A stretch of DNA of 64,000 nucleotides, from positions 70,539,390 to 70,603,389 of the forward strand of contig OY744604.1 of assembly GCA_963556255.1 (NCBI GenBank), given 5' to 3'. The translations under genes and the position numbers were made by a program. Below the pieces are notes generated by a model that was given only the letters and a program-made list of their open reading frames with translations, was not told the DNA's origin and did no database searches. The DNA comes from Allolobophora icterica (taxonomy: Eukaryota > Annelida > Clitellata > Crassiclitellata > Lumbricidae). Below, one piece after another: positions 34,890 through 46,719 of the stretch (the stretch's first letter is position 1; every line of letters begins with the position of its first letter).

Positions 34890-36035
34890 TTTAGAGCTGA
34901 TAGTAGACACGGGCATCCCGCCATCTGCCGCTGGATGTGTGGAGGATGACATTCCTCGCATCGGAAAGTTGTTCGTAGAGCGTTATCGTTGTGGAATGTC
35001 AGCGCCTAATCCGCGGACTCTCTTGGCCATTCCACCTAGAGTTTTACACTGTCATCACCTAAACCTCCCTTCACTGAAAGAGTTCATGTTTGCGCGCGTG
35101 AAACCCCAATAAAAACGCCCGAACACCGTCGAAATCGCTCAGAAACGACGGCGAAAGAGATAAGTAACTCCAAATGCACATTATGTCACACCTGAAGTCG
35201 AAACGAGCGAAATTATCCAGCAAATCCGCAGATGACGAACAAATTAATGAAGAGTTACACTCCAGAAATGATGCGGCCATCTAGCCACAACACATGTGTA
35301 GGGCCCATAGTCCACGTGAAGTTACATTGGAATGTCTTACTCCCAGTCATACCATTATACAATATCGATGGGAATCAGTCATACCATTATACAGTATCGA
35401 TGGAAATATTTCGGGACTCAAATCATCCTACTGGAAAAAAATGCAGTTAATTTCAGTTTTACGATTGATACTGTTGCTCAAAGAAATGCATAACATTTGG
35501 ACTGAAGTAATAAGAATTCCGGCCGTTAATAGCCATTAAAACTAGCTAATTTCAGTAACTCGACATGCTAATTACTTATCAGCCTCTTTATTGAACGCGT
35601 GGAGAAGCTTTGATACGTGCAGCTCAGGTTTACATCCATAGGCATAATTTTCTGGGGGTACGGGGGGTACCCTCGAGGCTCAAAACAATTACCCAGCACC
35701 ATCATCGTGATCAACATCATCATCATCATCATCGTCATCTTCCTTGCTATTATTATTATTTTGCCCTGAGGTACTTCGTTCCCTCAGGGCTTAGAGATTA
35801 AATTAATTATTTTTTCCGGAGCGTTTAACCTTCGTCCAGATCCTGTTGGGCCGATACCATCGAGCAGCTGTAAGCCACCGCGTTAAACCGTTGGATGGTA
35901 ATCGAGAGTCTCTGGTGTAAAAAAACTCGTCTCGCGCGGCTCGCCCGTGGTATTAGCAAGGCACCGACCCAATTCTGCTATAAAGTAATTTAAGGCCATT
36001 CTTGTTGATAGGGCCCAACGCTACCAAAGTGAAAA
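34890..36035. other. No gene seen; MITE fragment at about 35637
   Basis: Mostly unique sequence. CATAGGCATAATTTTCTGGGG at 35638 resembles the left end of the GTACCCCC family (8374), with no right end seen. A (CAT)n run lies at 35710-35735. Two nearly identical ATACCATTATACA-TATCGATGG segments lie at 35348 and 35379. Confidence 0.5.
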
Positions 36036-36285
<250 letters not shown>

Positions 36286-36842
36286 ATAATAGACGTCAAA
36301 ACGAACTACTAGACGAAGCATAACCCCTAAAACAAATATTAATGTAATAATCAGGATCGGTTAGTGACAATAAGTAATTCGCCAGGTGGCGAAAATAGCG
36401 CATCAGCCAAAATTATCGAATTCCTAGTTCAAATCAGCGTTACCACTGCTTGGGTTTTTTCACAAGATCTTGGGTTTTTTAATCCGAACTTGGGAAATGG
36501 GTTTTTTTCCTGGAGACCTTGGGTTTTTTGCTTGGGTTTTTCTTGTTTTATTGAAACCCTATTTTTCATTATTTTAATCAATTTTTGCAACGGTCTGGAT
36601 GATCGAGCAAAAAATAAATGGGGTAAAATATGAGTGCAGGCATGTACTATAGTAGTAGGCCTACATTGCTATTTTTAACATCTAACTCTAAAGACTAAAC
36701 TTGCTATTCTAGTCTGCTGCTGGATTTACAAATATAACTCTAAAGACTAAAGGAAACTGCAGATTCAGACTGTACTTTTTCGAAGTTTTTCCGAGGTAAT
36801 CAGATCTTGCTCTTTTTTAAAACTTAAGATATAATATTTTGA

Positions 36843-37090
36843 GTTTCATGATGGACGACCGCAGGAATTTTTTTTTGGGGGGGGGGGGGCAAAATGACGC
36901 TTTTGCATAGAAATAAAATTTGCATAGAAAATTTTTAAAACAATAATGATCAAGAAACCGTACCTAAATAATTAAGTGTTTATTCGCATTGAAAGTCGTG
37001 TTGGGACAGTTGTAATAACCGTAATAATCAAAAGATTTTATTTTTGTAACATATTTTGAAAATCCAGGGGCCCCGGGCTCTCCTACGACT
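36843..37090. mobile_element. MITE-like fragment related (inverted) to 50375-50707
   Basis: Shares, in opposite orientation, the AAAATGACGCTTTTGCATAGA, AATAATTAAGTGTTT and AATCAAAAGATTTTATTTTT segments with 50375-50707. Edges approximate. Confidence 0.65.
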
Positions 37091-37319
37091 TTCATAGTCT
37101 TTTATCATTATTCTTGTTTAAAAAAATAAAAAATATAATATGCGATAGAAGTTCACGTGATTCGGACTCTGATGAAAATAAAAACATGTATGTAAACATT
37201 TTTAATTTGCTTTGAATATTTACTAATAACTTTTAGCAATTAACGATTACCCATAAGATTGTAAAAATAAAAGATAGAAATGAAAGATAGAACAACATTT
37301 TTATTACAGGAATTGGTAT

Positions 37320-38310
37320 CTTCTTCTTCTTCTTCTTTTCCTTCAGGCTCGAATTAATCCCTCTTTGGAGAGGGGTCAGCCACTCGGATCCTTCTCTTCC
37401 ACTTGTTTCTTTCTTGAGCATCTTCTTTCTTCAGTTTTAGGAGTTTTAGGTCTTGTTGTATCGTGTCTTCCCATCTCTTCCTCTGTCGTCCCCGGCTGCG
37501 GCGTCCGTATACCTCTGCATTCATGATTCTTTTCACACAACTATCATCCTCTTTTCTCATTACATGTCCATACCACCTCAGCCTGGTCTCTCGTACTTTG
37601 TCAGTTATACATGCCACCCCGAGCTTCTTTCTGATGTCCACATTTCTTTTCCTGTCCTTCAGTGAGATCCCAAGTATCCATCGTAGCATTCTCATCTCTG
37701 TTCTCTCCAGTAACCCTTCATCCCTTTTTGTCAGCGCCCAGGCCTCTGCTCCATATAGCATCACCGGTCTTACCATTGTTTTGTATACCTTTCCCTTGAG
37801 TTGAGTTGGCATTTTGGCGTCACACAACACTCCCGTTAGTTCTCTCCATTTCTGCCAAGCCACCTTAATCCTGTTCCTGATGTCATGCTCGCAGCCACCC
37901 TGTGCATTCATGGTCGATCCCAGATATTTAAATGTTTCAACCTGTTTCAGTGACTTTCCTGCAATGTCTCTGATCTCAATTGCTTCCGTTGTTTTTGAGC
38001 AGACCATGGTTTCTGTTTTATTGATGTTTATCTTAAGACCCTTGCTCTCCACTGCCATCTGCCAGTCTGTAAAACGTGCTTGCATCTTCGCCTCTGCATC
38101 GTCCGCCAGTATAAGATCATCCGCATACAGCATGTCCCAAGGTACCTCTCTCCTTACATGTTCTGATATTGCATCCATCACAATAATAAACAGTAGAGGA
38201 CTCAGGCACGATCCTTGATGTACACCCACTCGTATCTCGAATTCTCCTGTGTTGCCTATACTGCTCCTCACTGTTGTTCTTGCACCTTCATACATTGACT
38301 TTACCAAGCG
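37320..38310 (-). mobile_element. RTE-like LINE insertion, 991 bp, with target duplication
   Basis: Flanked by a perfect 13-bp duplication CAGGAATTGGTAT (37307-37319, 38311-38323). The minus-strand frame 37354-38307 (317 codons) is open throughout: GVHQGSCLSPLLFIIVMDA, then the catalytic LYADDLILAD intact, FKYLGSTMNAQGG, RPVMLYGAEAWALTKRD and a basic C-terminus GRRSRGRQRKRWEDTIQQDL. 3' tail of GAA repeats at 37320-37335. It is 5' truncated, lacking the endonuclease and the start of RT, so not autonomous, but young by its open frame and intact duplication. Confidence 0.95.
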
Positions 38311-38555
38311 CAGGAATTGGTATGATATTTTATTATTATATTTTATCTTATTATGCGTTTATTAATTTAAAAAAGTCTGCAGAAAAACCAACTTGGGTTT
38401 TCTTGGGCTTTTTCAATGGCGTGGATATGCGTTTTAACAATTTGAACTAGGAATTGGATAATTTTGGCTGATGCGCTATTTTCGCCACCTGGCGAATTCC
38501 TTATTGTCACTAACCGATTAATATTTGTTTTAATGGGTTATGCTTCGTCTAGTAG

Positions 38556-38748
38556 TTCTCCTCAAAAATGACATTTTTTACCTCGTCTGGTCAAAAAAGG
38601 CTGTGAAAACCCTCACACCCAATTACATTTCCTGGCCTTTTTAGTCTTTCTTAAAAATTTGGGGAGGGGAGACAGATGTATGGCGTGTCCCCCCACTCTT
38701 AAAGGTGGGGGATCATGTCCCCCGCGACCCCCTAGATCGCCGCCCATG
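38556..38748. repeat. Second copy of the right end of MITE 32631-33068
   Basis: Matches 32877-33068 (for example GGTCAAAAAAGGCTGTGAAA and TAGATCGCCGCCCATG) and ends at the same base, followed by TAAACTAT. Confidence 0.9.
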
Positions 38749-38789
38749 TAAACTATAGCCTATTATGCATTAAACGAGACTATTGACGG

Positions 38790-39270
38790 GAGACTCGGAA
38801 GCTTTCTGTGCCTGTCTCAAGTCAACCGGTTCGGCGATTAGGTTTGCCCGTGGAGATTTTGAGTTGCCGTGATTTCGTACTTTAACTTGATCCCATGGTG
38901 CCTTTTAATGTCTTGGATCTGCCGCTTCGAAAAAGGTTTCCACTAGACATGCAAATATGAGAGCACCAGGTCCTGTCCATATGAAAGATGGGAACTCGTC
39001 ATCTTGCGAATGAAAAGATGTCGTCTGAAACGAAACCAATACATGCTGTCGCAATCCGAGACCATTAACGCCTAACAAAATGACCTATTATGGTGTGAAG
39101 AATGGCGCATTCTTAACTATTTTGACGAAGCAATTACACGATCGCTTTGCTTTATGATAGATGAGCTAACTAACGACAAAGCGTATCGCTACATTGTCGA
39201 GGTGCATGCAAAAGAAACAATCAGTTCACTCCTAGCAGAAGAACGAAGAATTTTCAGGGCAGCTGAATCT
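38790..39270 (-). repeat. Distal upstream block of unit C
   Basis: Homologous to 19490-19860, 49860-50360 and 57930-58210, with the GTGCCTGTCTCAAGTCAACCG, CTTGCGAATGAAAAGATGTCG and CAATACATGCTGTCGCAATC segments. No gene. Confidence 0.75.
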
Positions 39271-39470
39271 CAAATAGGCCTAGGGTAGCAAAGTTCGCGT
39301 GAATACCAAGAGGCATTCCCAGTTGGCATTGCCAAATCAAAATCAAAATCTTAAATCCAATAGGCTGGGAAATAGGCAGAAAACGAAACGCGTTATGAAT
39401 GAAATTTAAAAGGCCACTAAATCTAGCTGCTGCTTGTAGCAAACGTTCAAGGTGTCTATTGCTCTCCAGA
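39270..39470 (-). mobile_element. CR1-like LINE C-terminal fragment (decayed)
   Basis: The minus-strand frame (39254-39553) contains LERLLQAAARFSG and FRFLPISQPIGFKILILI, similar to the LQ-AAAR...LHWLPI-QRI-FKIL stretch of CR1-type LINEs. Very short. Confidence 0.55.
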
Positions 39471-39479
39471 GGCATGCAC

Positions 39480-40220
39480 ACAGTAGGCGTATCATTAGGC
39501 GAGAGAGCGAGAGATGACTTGTAACTTTCGCAGCCGATAGGATGAGGTATCATAGGAAAATACTAGCAGTACAATAAAGACAGCTTTTAATATTAAGACA
39601 ATTTTGCGAAGCTTAGTCATAATTTCATGACTATCCGTTGCTATTGATTCATAATTTGCGAAGCTTCGTTTGGATCTTCGATAATATCGAGATCGTACTT
39701 TGAAGTTTATTTAATAACATAAGAGACGGATTAATTGTAAGTCTACATCTGTTAGAAACCATAGAGACGTTGATGTTCTAGAAGAGAATTTTCTACACAC
39801 AGTTGAAAGATCGATTAACAAAGATTTTGAAAGACTTATTCTACCTAGTGCAAAGGCCACGCCTAAAAGAAAGAAACTATAAGGAGTATAGGGCCTACCT
39901 AACGAATACCATGCGGTATCCCTGAAGTCTCAACTACGTAAACACTATAGAATATTGCTTCAGCCAATCAAACTAACGCTAAACGTAAAACAACGCCACT
40001 AAGTCTAACTGCTGCCTACGGAAAAACCATCAAAACTAAAAATAATTACTAACTTAATGATTATCATATAGGTGAATAGCATTATAGTATTGTGCTATTG
40101 AATTGTTTCTCTGTTAAATTTATCAATGTGCTATAATAAGACTGGTGTCTTGGTGAATGTCTCCACGCAATGTAATATGAAGTATATACTTAGCAGCCGA
40201 GCAAGACGAAGATAATAAGT
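39480..40220. other. No gene seen
   Basis: AT-rich unique sequence without a recognisable frame or repeat. Confidence 0.45.
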
Positions 40221-40222
40221 AG

Positions 40223-40290
40223 CCCTGCATAGCCAATTGTTAGAGCACTCGCATTGCAATGCGAAGAGTACGAATTCGAGCCTTCCCGAA
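40223..40290 (+). mobile_element. tRNA-like sequence (SINE head or tRNA relic)
   Basis: A-box-like TAGCCAATTGTTAGAGCA (40230-40247) and B-box-like GAATTCGAGCC (40272-40282). The anticodon-arm equivalent has only a 6-base loop (TTGCAA), so it is not a regular tRNA gene. Confidence 0.5.
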
Positions 40291-40299
40291 GGGGGTAAC

Positions 40300-41830
40300 T
40301 GCTGCAAAGACCTATAGCGAAATCTACAACGTACATTTATTCCGTGCTGTCGATGCTCTGCCGTATCATCGTGTGTGCGCACTCTGTTCTAAGGAAAGAG
40401 GTAAATGTCAGATATATTAGGCGAATACAGTTGGGAATACAGCTCTATGTTTACCTGACTTGCAAAGCCAATTGCAAGCGTCATCACCCACGACATGATG
40501 GGCGGCACGGCCCATTGAAGCAGCATACGGACATCGATATTGTGCGCCATTGGCAATCCGTTTGACTGTAATTGCCCCAATTTTCATCGCACGTGTAATG
40601 TATAACTCATTAGATCTACGGGATTCATGTGTCTTAAGTCAGCATCAGATTCTATAATTAACTCGCATTCGTATTCATACAATGAAAGAAAACGTATGAC
40701 CTTTTTGACGGCTATGGTAACTTAAGCGCTGCTGGGCTGTGTTTTGGCCTGACTAGGTGTGCGTAAATCTGCTTAAAGAGTTTTTTCATAACGCATTGAA
40801 CGATAAAATCATTATTTTCATCAGGATGCAATTGCATACATGATACATTTGACATGGCTTTGGCTTATTTATTTATCATAAGAAGCCCTCTATGAATTCC
40901 GAATTAGAGTTTAAATAATGATTATTACTACCCTTCATAATTATGATGAACAGTGTTTTGTTTAGAACACGTTGTTTATTAGAAGCGTTTTCAGGTCTTG
41001 TACTAATAGAAATTGTCACACTTGCCTTCGTTGACTAAATGTCAACATGGTTGACATAATTTGAAACAAATTAAAATTATCCTAATATCTGAACAACGCC
41101 TAACCTATATAAAACTGCATGTGCATATAAAATAAATAAAATTCTATATTTTCGTGAAACATATTCAACGAGGCATTGAAATATCGGGAGGTTAACACCC
41201 TCCAATTCATTGTTAAACCTCTCTTGTTAATAATCAAAAATTACCTGTGAGGTTAAGTTAAAGCCCAGCACAGCTTTCAGTGCTAAGGATCGCGAACACG
41301 TACAGTGTACACCCTTACCCACCATAATTTGGCACGTATAGCGGTGTTAGGTACGTAAGAAATTCTGGTCGGGATCTCCGGATATGAAGGAATTTTTCAG
41401 ACCCCTCAGCCTTTGTTACACCAGAAGAGGAAAACTCATTCCGTCTGTATTTGGCGTGACTTATTGAAAATGACAAATTGTAAGCAAAAATGTGTTCTAC
41501 CAGGAATTTTAGAAGGAATATTTTTCCTACAATTAAACAAAATGGCAAAATATTTCTTTAAGTGTAAGTTTTGTCCAAAGAAAGTACGTAAGTTTCTCCA
41601 AGGTTCTTCAAAAGTGAAGCTCGCTTTCTGCGCTGTGGCATTTTCAGTTCCAGTTGAGAGATAGTTTCCAAGGGATCTCTCATTTTGTTGCCAAGACGAG
41701 ATTGCTTAAATGACAAACATTCTTGAGCAACTACCGAATAAGACCAACGCCTACGTAACCTATGATGAAGAAGGCTTACCCGGAGAACGTTTCCGAGTAA
41801 TGTATCAACTTGATTTGGATAGATCATGCT
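40300..41830. other. No gene seen
   Basis: Several short frames without motifs. This lies between unit C and unit D and has no counterpart found elsewhere in the window. Confidence 0.45.
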
Positions 41831-41849
41831 GGGCAAACTTTTATTTCAA

Positions 41850-42012
41850 GTGTTTTGTATTTAATATTTAAAATACTGTTTTACATCAAATGTTTTAAAC
41901 TTGCTTTTAAAATACTCAAATAAAAGTAACTATACTCTAGTACTTTAAATACTTTGTGTTCAAGTATTAATACTCTTGCTTAAATTACTTTATGAAAGTA
42001 TTTTTCCATCTC
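41850..42012. mobile_element. Possible AT-rich MITE
   Basis: Repeated AAGTATTT / AAATACTTT words in both orientations ending in TTTTTCCATCTCTGCTG, a common hAT-type terminus. The left end is not convincing. Confidence 0.35.
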
Positions 42013-42063
42013 TGCTGATCATTGTGTATTTACGCTGTGCTAATGATGGTTATTATTATTGTT

Positions 42064-42233
42064 AATTTATAACTTGGAAAGCAATTATGTTTAATTGCAA
42101 TTACTTAGCTATCGAAGCAATTATAATTCGAAATTTAATTTAAAATTGTTTTTTTGTTTAACATGTTAAACATAATTGCTTTCCAAGTTATAAATTAAAT
42201 TTCGAATTATAATTGCTTCGATAGCTAAGTAAT
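42064..42233. repeat. Two interleaved perfect inverted repeats (order A B A' B')
   Basis: A is 42064-42093 and its exact reverse complement is 42167-42196 (30 bp). B is 42100-42140 and its exact reverse complement is 42193-42233 (41 bp). A' and B' overlap by four bases. The sequence following B' (TGAAGCGTCGTAGAGAAACTG) recurs as a direct repeat near 42993. Confidence 0.95.
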
Positions 42234-42639
42234 GAAGCGTCGTAGAGAAACTGTTCCAGTGAATTTTGTTTACCAAAAAACGCAGGGCTGTGACGGTGGA
42301 AAAGACTGAAGAGGTTTGCACTGCGATGGACTTCACACCCACATCACTCCTTGTCTCCTCTTCCGATGTTTTCTCCCACCTAATAGCACATTTTTATGCA
42401 ACTTGTCTTTTACTGAAAGCTGCTTTCCGTCAAGTTTAAAATCTGCTTTGGTCACGCCTTAACTTAAAATCCAGTTACAGCAGTATGCTTTTGATAGCTC
42501 TTGATAGCTCTGTCGCCAACGGATTCGGAATAAAATATCGACGGCTTAATGAAGCTCTCTTCAACCAGGAAAACAAAGACTCAACTTTTTAAAAGAATAA
42601 CAGATGTTGTTGCTTTCCATTTTAAGTAGTCTACGATTG

Positions 42640-44711
42640 TTGGTGCGTTTTATTTAAGCCTTGAACATAACGCTGTAAAGCATGACATTAAGCACACTGG
42701 GAGGGGTGTGAGTACAGTTCATTCAAGACGAGGGCCGACCTGCAGCCGAGAGCGTAAAGCATTATATTAGTTTAGTACATCAGTGCTCTGTATGAAACCA
42801 TTCAACTCGCGATATTCTATCTGCAATCAATCGATCAATTAACGAATGAAACCCTTAGCCTAGTTGTGATATTACTCACAGCGCATTCCGCATAAGACAC
42901 GCGTCAAATTGCTTTAGTATTATGACTCCCGATCCATGTGAGATATCTTTGTGCCCAACTTGTTCAAATTCTAATTGCTTCAATAGCTAAGTGATGAAGC
43001 GTCGTAGAGAAACTGATCCACTGATTTTTGTGGTGCATATGGGTACATATCTCATTTGTCACACCTTCGCGTGTTTGTGTAAAGACACACCGTAAACGTG
43101 GTACATAATGTCCACCTGTAGAACAATTGTAGGCCTATACGGCACGAAAACCTGGTTGACGCCACGGCTTATTGCCTTTGCGTCGACTGTTCAAATTTTC
43201 ATTGGTCTAGCGAATGAGCGACAGCTGTAAATTTATGTTTGAATGTGAAATGGAAAAGGTTGTTCAGATGAAGGATCGGTAGACCTACCGAGGCACGCGT
43301 ATTTCCTGCTACAGAATCTCCAATCGTAGGTCTGTGCGTGAAATGACCGCTGTCGGAAGAGAAGCTCAAAAATAATAATTACGGAATTGATTCTCACCTT
43401 CACTTCCGCACTAGTATGTCTTTAATGCAGTAGCAATGTGTTAAAGTCACAAGGTATGGGAGGTTTAACACAACAATTCCCAGATAGACATGTAATTTCG
43501 ATCAGAAATCTATCTGTGAATGAACCTCAAATGCCATTTTGACTGCGCAGTTCTATTGAAGATGTTTCGTAAAATGTATTTATAAGGCGCCCCAGTTGCC
43601 CGCTACTTTCGAACGATTACAAGATAAAGTTTTTGAAGGAGATAATCCACCTATGCATTTTCAATGTAAACAGTACATTGTTAGGATCCCATGACTGACT
43701 AGTCCTAGGATGGGCAAGAGTCCTGCTCGACTGGTTTCCTTTGGCTAATAAGAGACCTCTACCGGGGAACCATCTACTATATAAGGATAGAGAATAGGGT
43801 GTGTGGCAGAAGTCTTTGATTATACTGCCGACGGGCGTAGTCTTGTCCGAGTACTTCCTGGGAGAAGTCTCTGATGATACTGCCGACTGGCTTTAGTCTT
43901 GTCCGAGTACTTCCTGTGTGCATGCTAGTTAAGCTAGTTTCGTGAGGCTTTACACGTTTGGTGTTTGACGTCTTTCTACACGTCTTCTTTTCTGGTCGTC
44001 AGCCTGTTGCTGCATTGAAGACCAGGTTTTCTTTGGCGTTCTTCCGTGAGTGATGAGCGAACCGTTTCCACCGTCAGTCTACGGTTGGGTAATGTATAGT
44101 TAATTTGTTTTGGAGAATTATACCTGTTTAAACTAGACACGAGTGTTTGAGCTTTTATTAGGATGAACTCGTTACAACATTCAAATCATTGACTTCTGTT
44201 ATAAGACCTATAGTTTTCAGACAACTCGTAAGTAATGTCAGTCTCAATCAATGGCAGTTTATTTCACCGGTCTCCGCAGGAGTCACTTAAGTACAAATCG
44301 AAATTCACCAAAGTATATTATCGATCTGACTAGAGAGAAATGAAACATTTATATAGAGTTTTGTGACCCGATATTACAGACCTTAAGATTAAACAACTAG
44401 AGATCAAGGGAGGCTAACACGAATAATTAAGTTTCCTGTAGTGCATTGGCCTTTTTTGTTTCCAAATCTACGTCAACCATGTTCAAAACATCGAAAAATG
44501 TTTAAATTCTAACGAAGAATACACCATTTAAGATCACGAATCGTCTCCAGTTAAATGTCAAACTTTCTATTTGCAACAAAACGATATGAACATCGCTGAT
44601 GACGCTAACATGTATATTTGCAACGAAGTAGGATAGTTATTCTTTTAAATACAGTAGGCCTAATAATTGCGGTAGAAAACATACATGTTCTTGTCATCAA
44701 TGCTTTTGAAC
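42640..44711. repeat. Downstream flank of gene D (segmental duplication block)
   Basis: Collinear with the later part of 9415-13346 and with 50980-52596. It is interrupted by the solo LTR. The first ~400 bp seen in B and C (GCCGGCTATGGCA onward) are absent here, but part of them lies inverted in the intron of gene D (45839-45990). Confidence 0.8.
43679..44176 (+). mobile_element. Solo LTR, 498 bp
   Basis: Begins TGTTAGGATCCC and ends CGTTACA (TG...CA), flanked by ACAT (43675-43678, 44177-44180). It contains a TATA box ACTATATAAGG near 43779 and an internal tandem duplication of about 55 bp (43819 and 43871: CTGCCGAC-GG followed by GTCTTGTCCGAGTACTTCCTG). The unoccupied site GGTACATTCAAATC is seen at 12439 in unit B. 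No internal LTR-retrotransposon genes nearby. Confidence 0.8.
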
Positions 44712-46719
44712 TCAAGTATGATTTCTCATTTGCACGGCCGTTGAGTCTCCGATCGTGTTAATAACAGTGGCAACAGTTTCGTCGCTCTCTTGACGTCGTC
44801 TTTGGCAGAGCTTCTGACGTAGATACTTTTTCACTGGAGCCAAGTTAGCAGCGTAGATGAACGGATTGAGACAAACGTTCAAGAAGGCCAAGAACACCGT
44901 AACGTTGCGGCCATCTGTACTGAGATTTTTTATAATATGCAGATTATACAGGAAGTAGTTGATACGGGTTGGAGACCAACAGAGAACGAAACAAACCGAG
45001 ATGATGAGGAAAGTTTTGATGACGTTCATTTGGGTTTTCATGGCGTTCTGCTGAGCAGCGCTCTTCATCATGTTGTTGAAATTTACTGCATATAGAAATA
45101 TAACATATTATTAAATGCTCGTATTATGGCTCGTATTATGGCAACCTGTCGTGATCTCTTCTGCAGGGCTTGTAATCGAAGAGTAAGAGAATGTGAAGGG
45201 TAAAATTTAGATGAACGAGCAAGTGGAAGTGGATTCAACTGATAAAATAGAAGGAAATGCAAGAACACTTAAGCACTCTTACAAAAACCGACAAATATAA
45301 AAATAAAATTGATATAGAGAATTATGAATGCAGAATTGTTGATACTGATAGAAGCAGCGATAATAATGACGATTATATCAATGATCATGATGATGATCAT
45401 GATGAAGATGACATCAGGAATCATAATATATCGATGCAAATCGTAATGAAAATTGTGATGAGGATGTTGTTGATGCTGCTGATAACGTGAAGTCCTCGGA
45501 ATTTTGCCAATATCCGATAACGCACATTTGTATTGGCTAATAAATTATGATAATAATTAACTGTGTTTATTAGATGTCTGTTCTTCAAAGTGCGATTAAT
45601 ATTTGGTTAATTTACAATATTCTTGCTTTCTTACTTGCTCACTATGACAATTGCAACAAAATGATGTCTTTTTAAATTCATCAAACACATTGGTCCATTT
45701 TGAAGTTCGTCTTAGACATTCCATCATTATTTGCAAACTGCGGTTTGCTGGTTCAGTGTACAGGCTAGGTCAACACCCCAAAGGACTTCAGGTTCTCTTT
45801 TGATAGCCGTGTTTTAAGGCCAATGCAGAGCTTAAGTACTCGGATCACCAACTGACTCGGATCACCAACGGACATCGACTTCTGGACAACCCCTCGGATA
45901 CGTCGCAGCGCTCGTGAATAAGCTGGTGCTTTGCGCTCAGCTTTACAGTGGCGCTTTAGAAAATTGGAGATTACGATTACGATTAATTGGTCGTTTTTTT
46001 AACCTTGCTGCAACCGAACTCTGTAGCAGTTTAACTTAATAAACCTACTGGAAAACTTAATGTTCTTTTTGCTCTTCCTTTATCTTCTATAATCTTATCT
46101 GTAGATTGAAACATTTACCTGGAATAATACGCTTTTGCGTGACTTTCAGAATGCGTGAATAGCAAAACGCAAAGACTACCAGCGGCACAATGAAGCTGAT
46201 CAGAAACCTGTAGACAGCGTAGATCATGGTGTTGAACCCAGGTGGCCACTTAGTGTAAAGTAGGCAGTGACCATCTGAGACATCACTGACCAAAAGCCCA
46301 ATAACCGCGGTAAATACTATGTCAAAATTTATCCAGGTAAATGCGATTGCCACAAAGTACATCCACTGACGAAAATGTTTCTTGTGGAACATTGCATGAA
46401 CAATTTTCACGTATCTTTCCAGAGTCAAGACGACAAGATTGGCGGTTGAACAACCCAGGAAAATCCACAATGTCGCCTCACCGGTTACCGTTTTACAGAG
46501 AAACCTTCCAAAAGTGATGCTGTAATCGATGTCCAGTATTTTAACGACGTAACTCATTACGAGAAATAAACAACACAGAAAATCCAAAGTCATCTGATTG
46601 AAAACGATGGCCATCTCATACTTTCGAGCCTTCGATTGTGTAAGAATTAGAAGCATTAGAAGGTTTGCGATTCCGCCAACGATTCCGATAGCGATAACTG
46701 ACGCCTCGAAAGCAAACAT
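44712..46719 (-). CDS. Class A GPCR, gene D (two exons, 324 aa)
   Basis: Exon 1 is 46119-46719 and exon 2 is 44712-45085, with the same splice sites and phase as its sisters. Key residues: N19, D46, C75 (FLCKTVTGE), ERY 101-103, W129, C152 (SDGHC), P179, CWSP ending at 239, NPFIY 274-278. Outer TM4 reads NFDIVFTAVIGLLVSDV. Helix 8 begins APVKKYL where the others have DPVKKYL, and the tail has CQRRRQES in place of CHGRRQAS. The 1033-bp intron contains an inverted fragment of the unit's own flank (45839-45990). The 5' flank has an NRF1-like palindrome at 46948-46959. Both frames are intact. Confidence 0.92.
45839..45990 (-). repeat. Inverted fragment of unit flank inside the intron of gene D
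   Basis: The reverse complement matches 9450-9580 in unit B: TCTAAAGCGCCACT-TAAAGCT, CTTATTCACGAGCGCTGCG and GAGGGGTTGTCCAGA are shared in order. A direct ACTCGGATCACCAAC repeat sits at its left edge. Other introns of the array lack it. Confidence 0.9.

Larger units (their letters stand above)
36303..38558. mobile_element. DNA element with ~119-bp terminal inverted repeats
   Basis: The left arm 36303-36434 and right arm 38440-38558 are near-identical inverted copies; the left has an extra 14 bp (GTAATAATCAGGAT). Each arm has a hairpin TTCGCCA-GG-TGGCGAA. The inside carries repeated CTTGGGTTTTTT words, a MITE-like piece (36843-37090) and the RTE insertion 37320-38310. Without the RTE copy and its duplication the element is about 1.25 kb. 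No transposase and no clear target duplication; the right edge abuts the duplicated MITE end. Confidence 0.85.

Noticed and set aside
37463..38218. Plus-strand open frames
   Set aside because: Antisense shadows of the RTE-like frame on the minus strand.
40223..40290. Functional tRNA gene
   Set aside because: A- and B-box-like sequences are present but the anticodon arm has a six-base loop and the acceptor stem cannot be formed convincingly.
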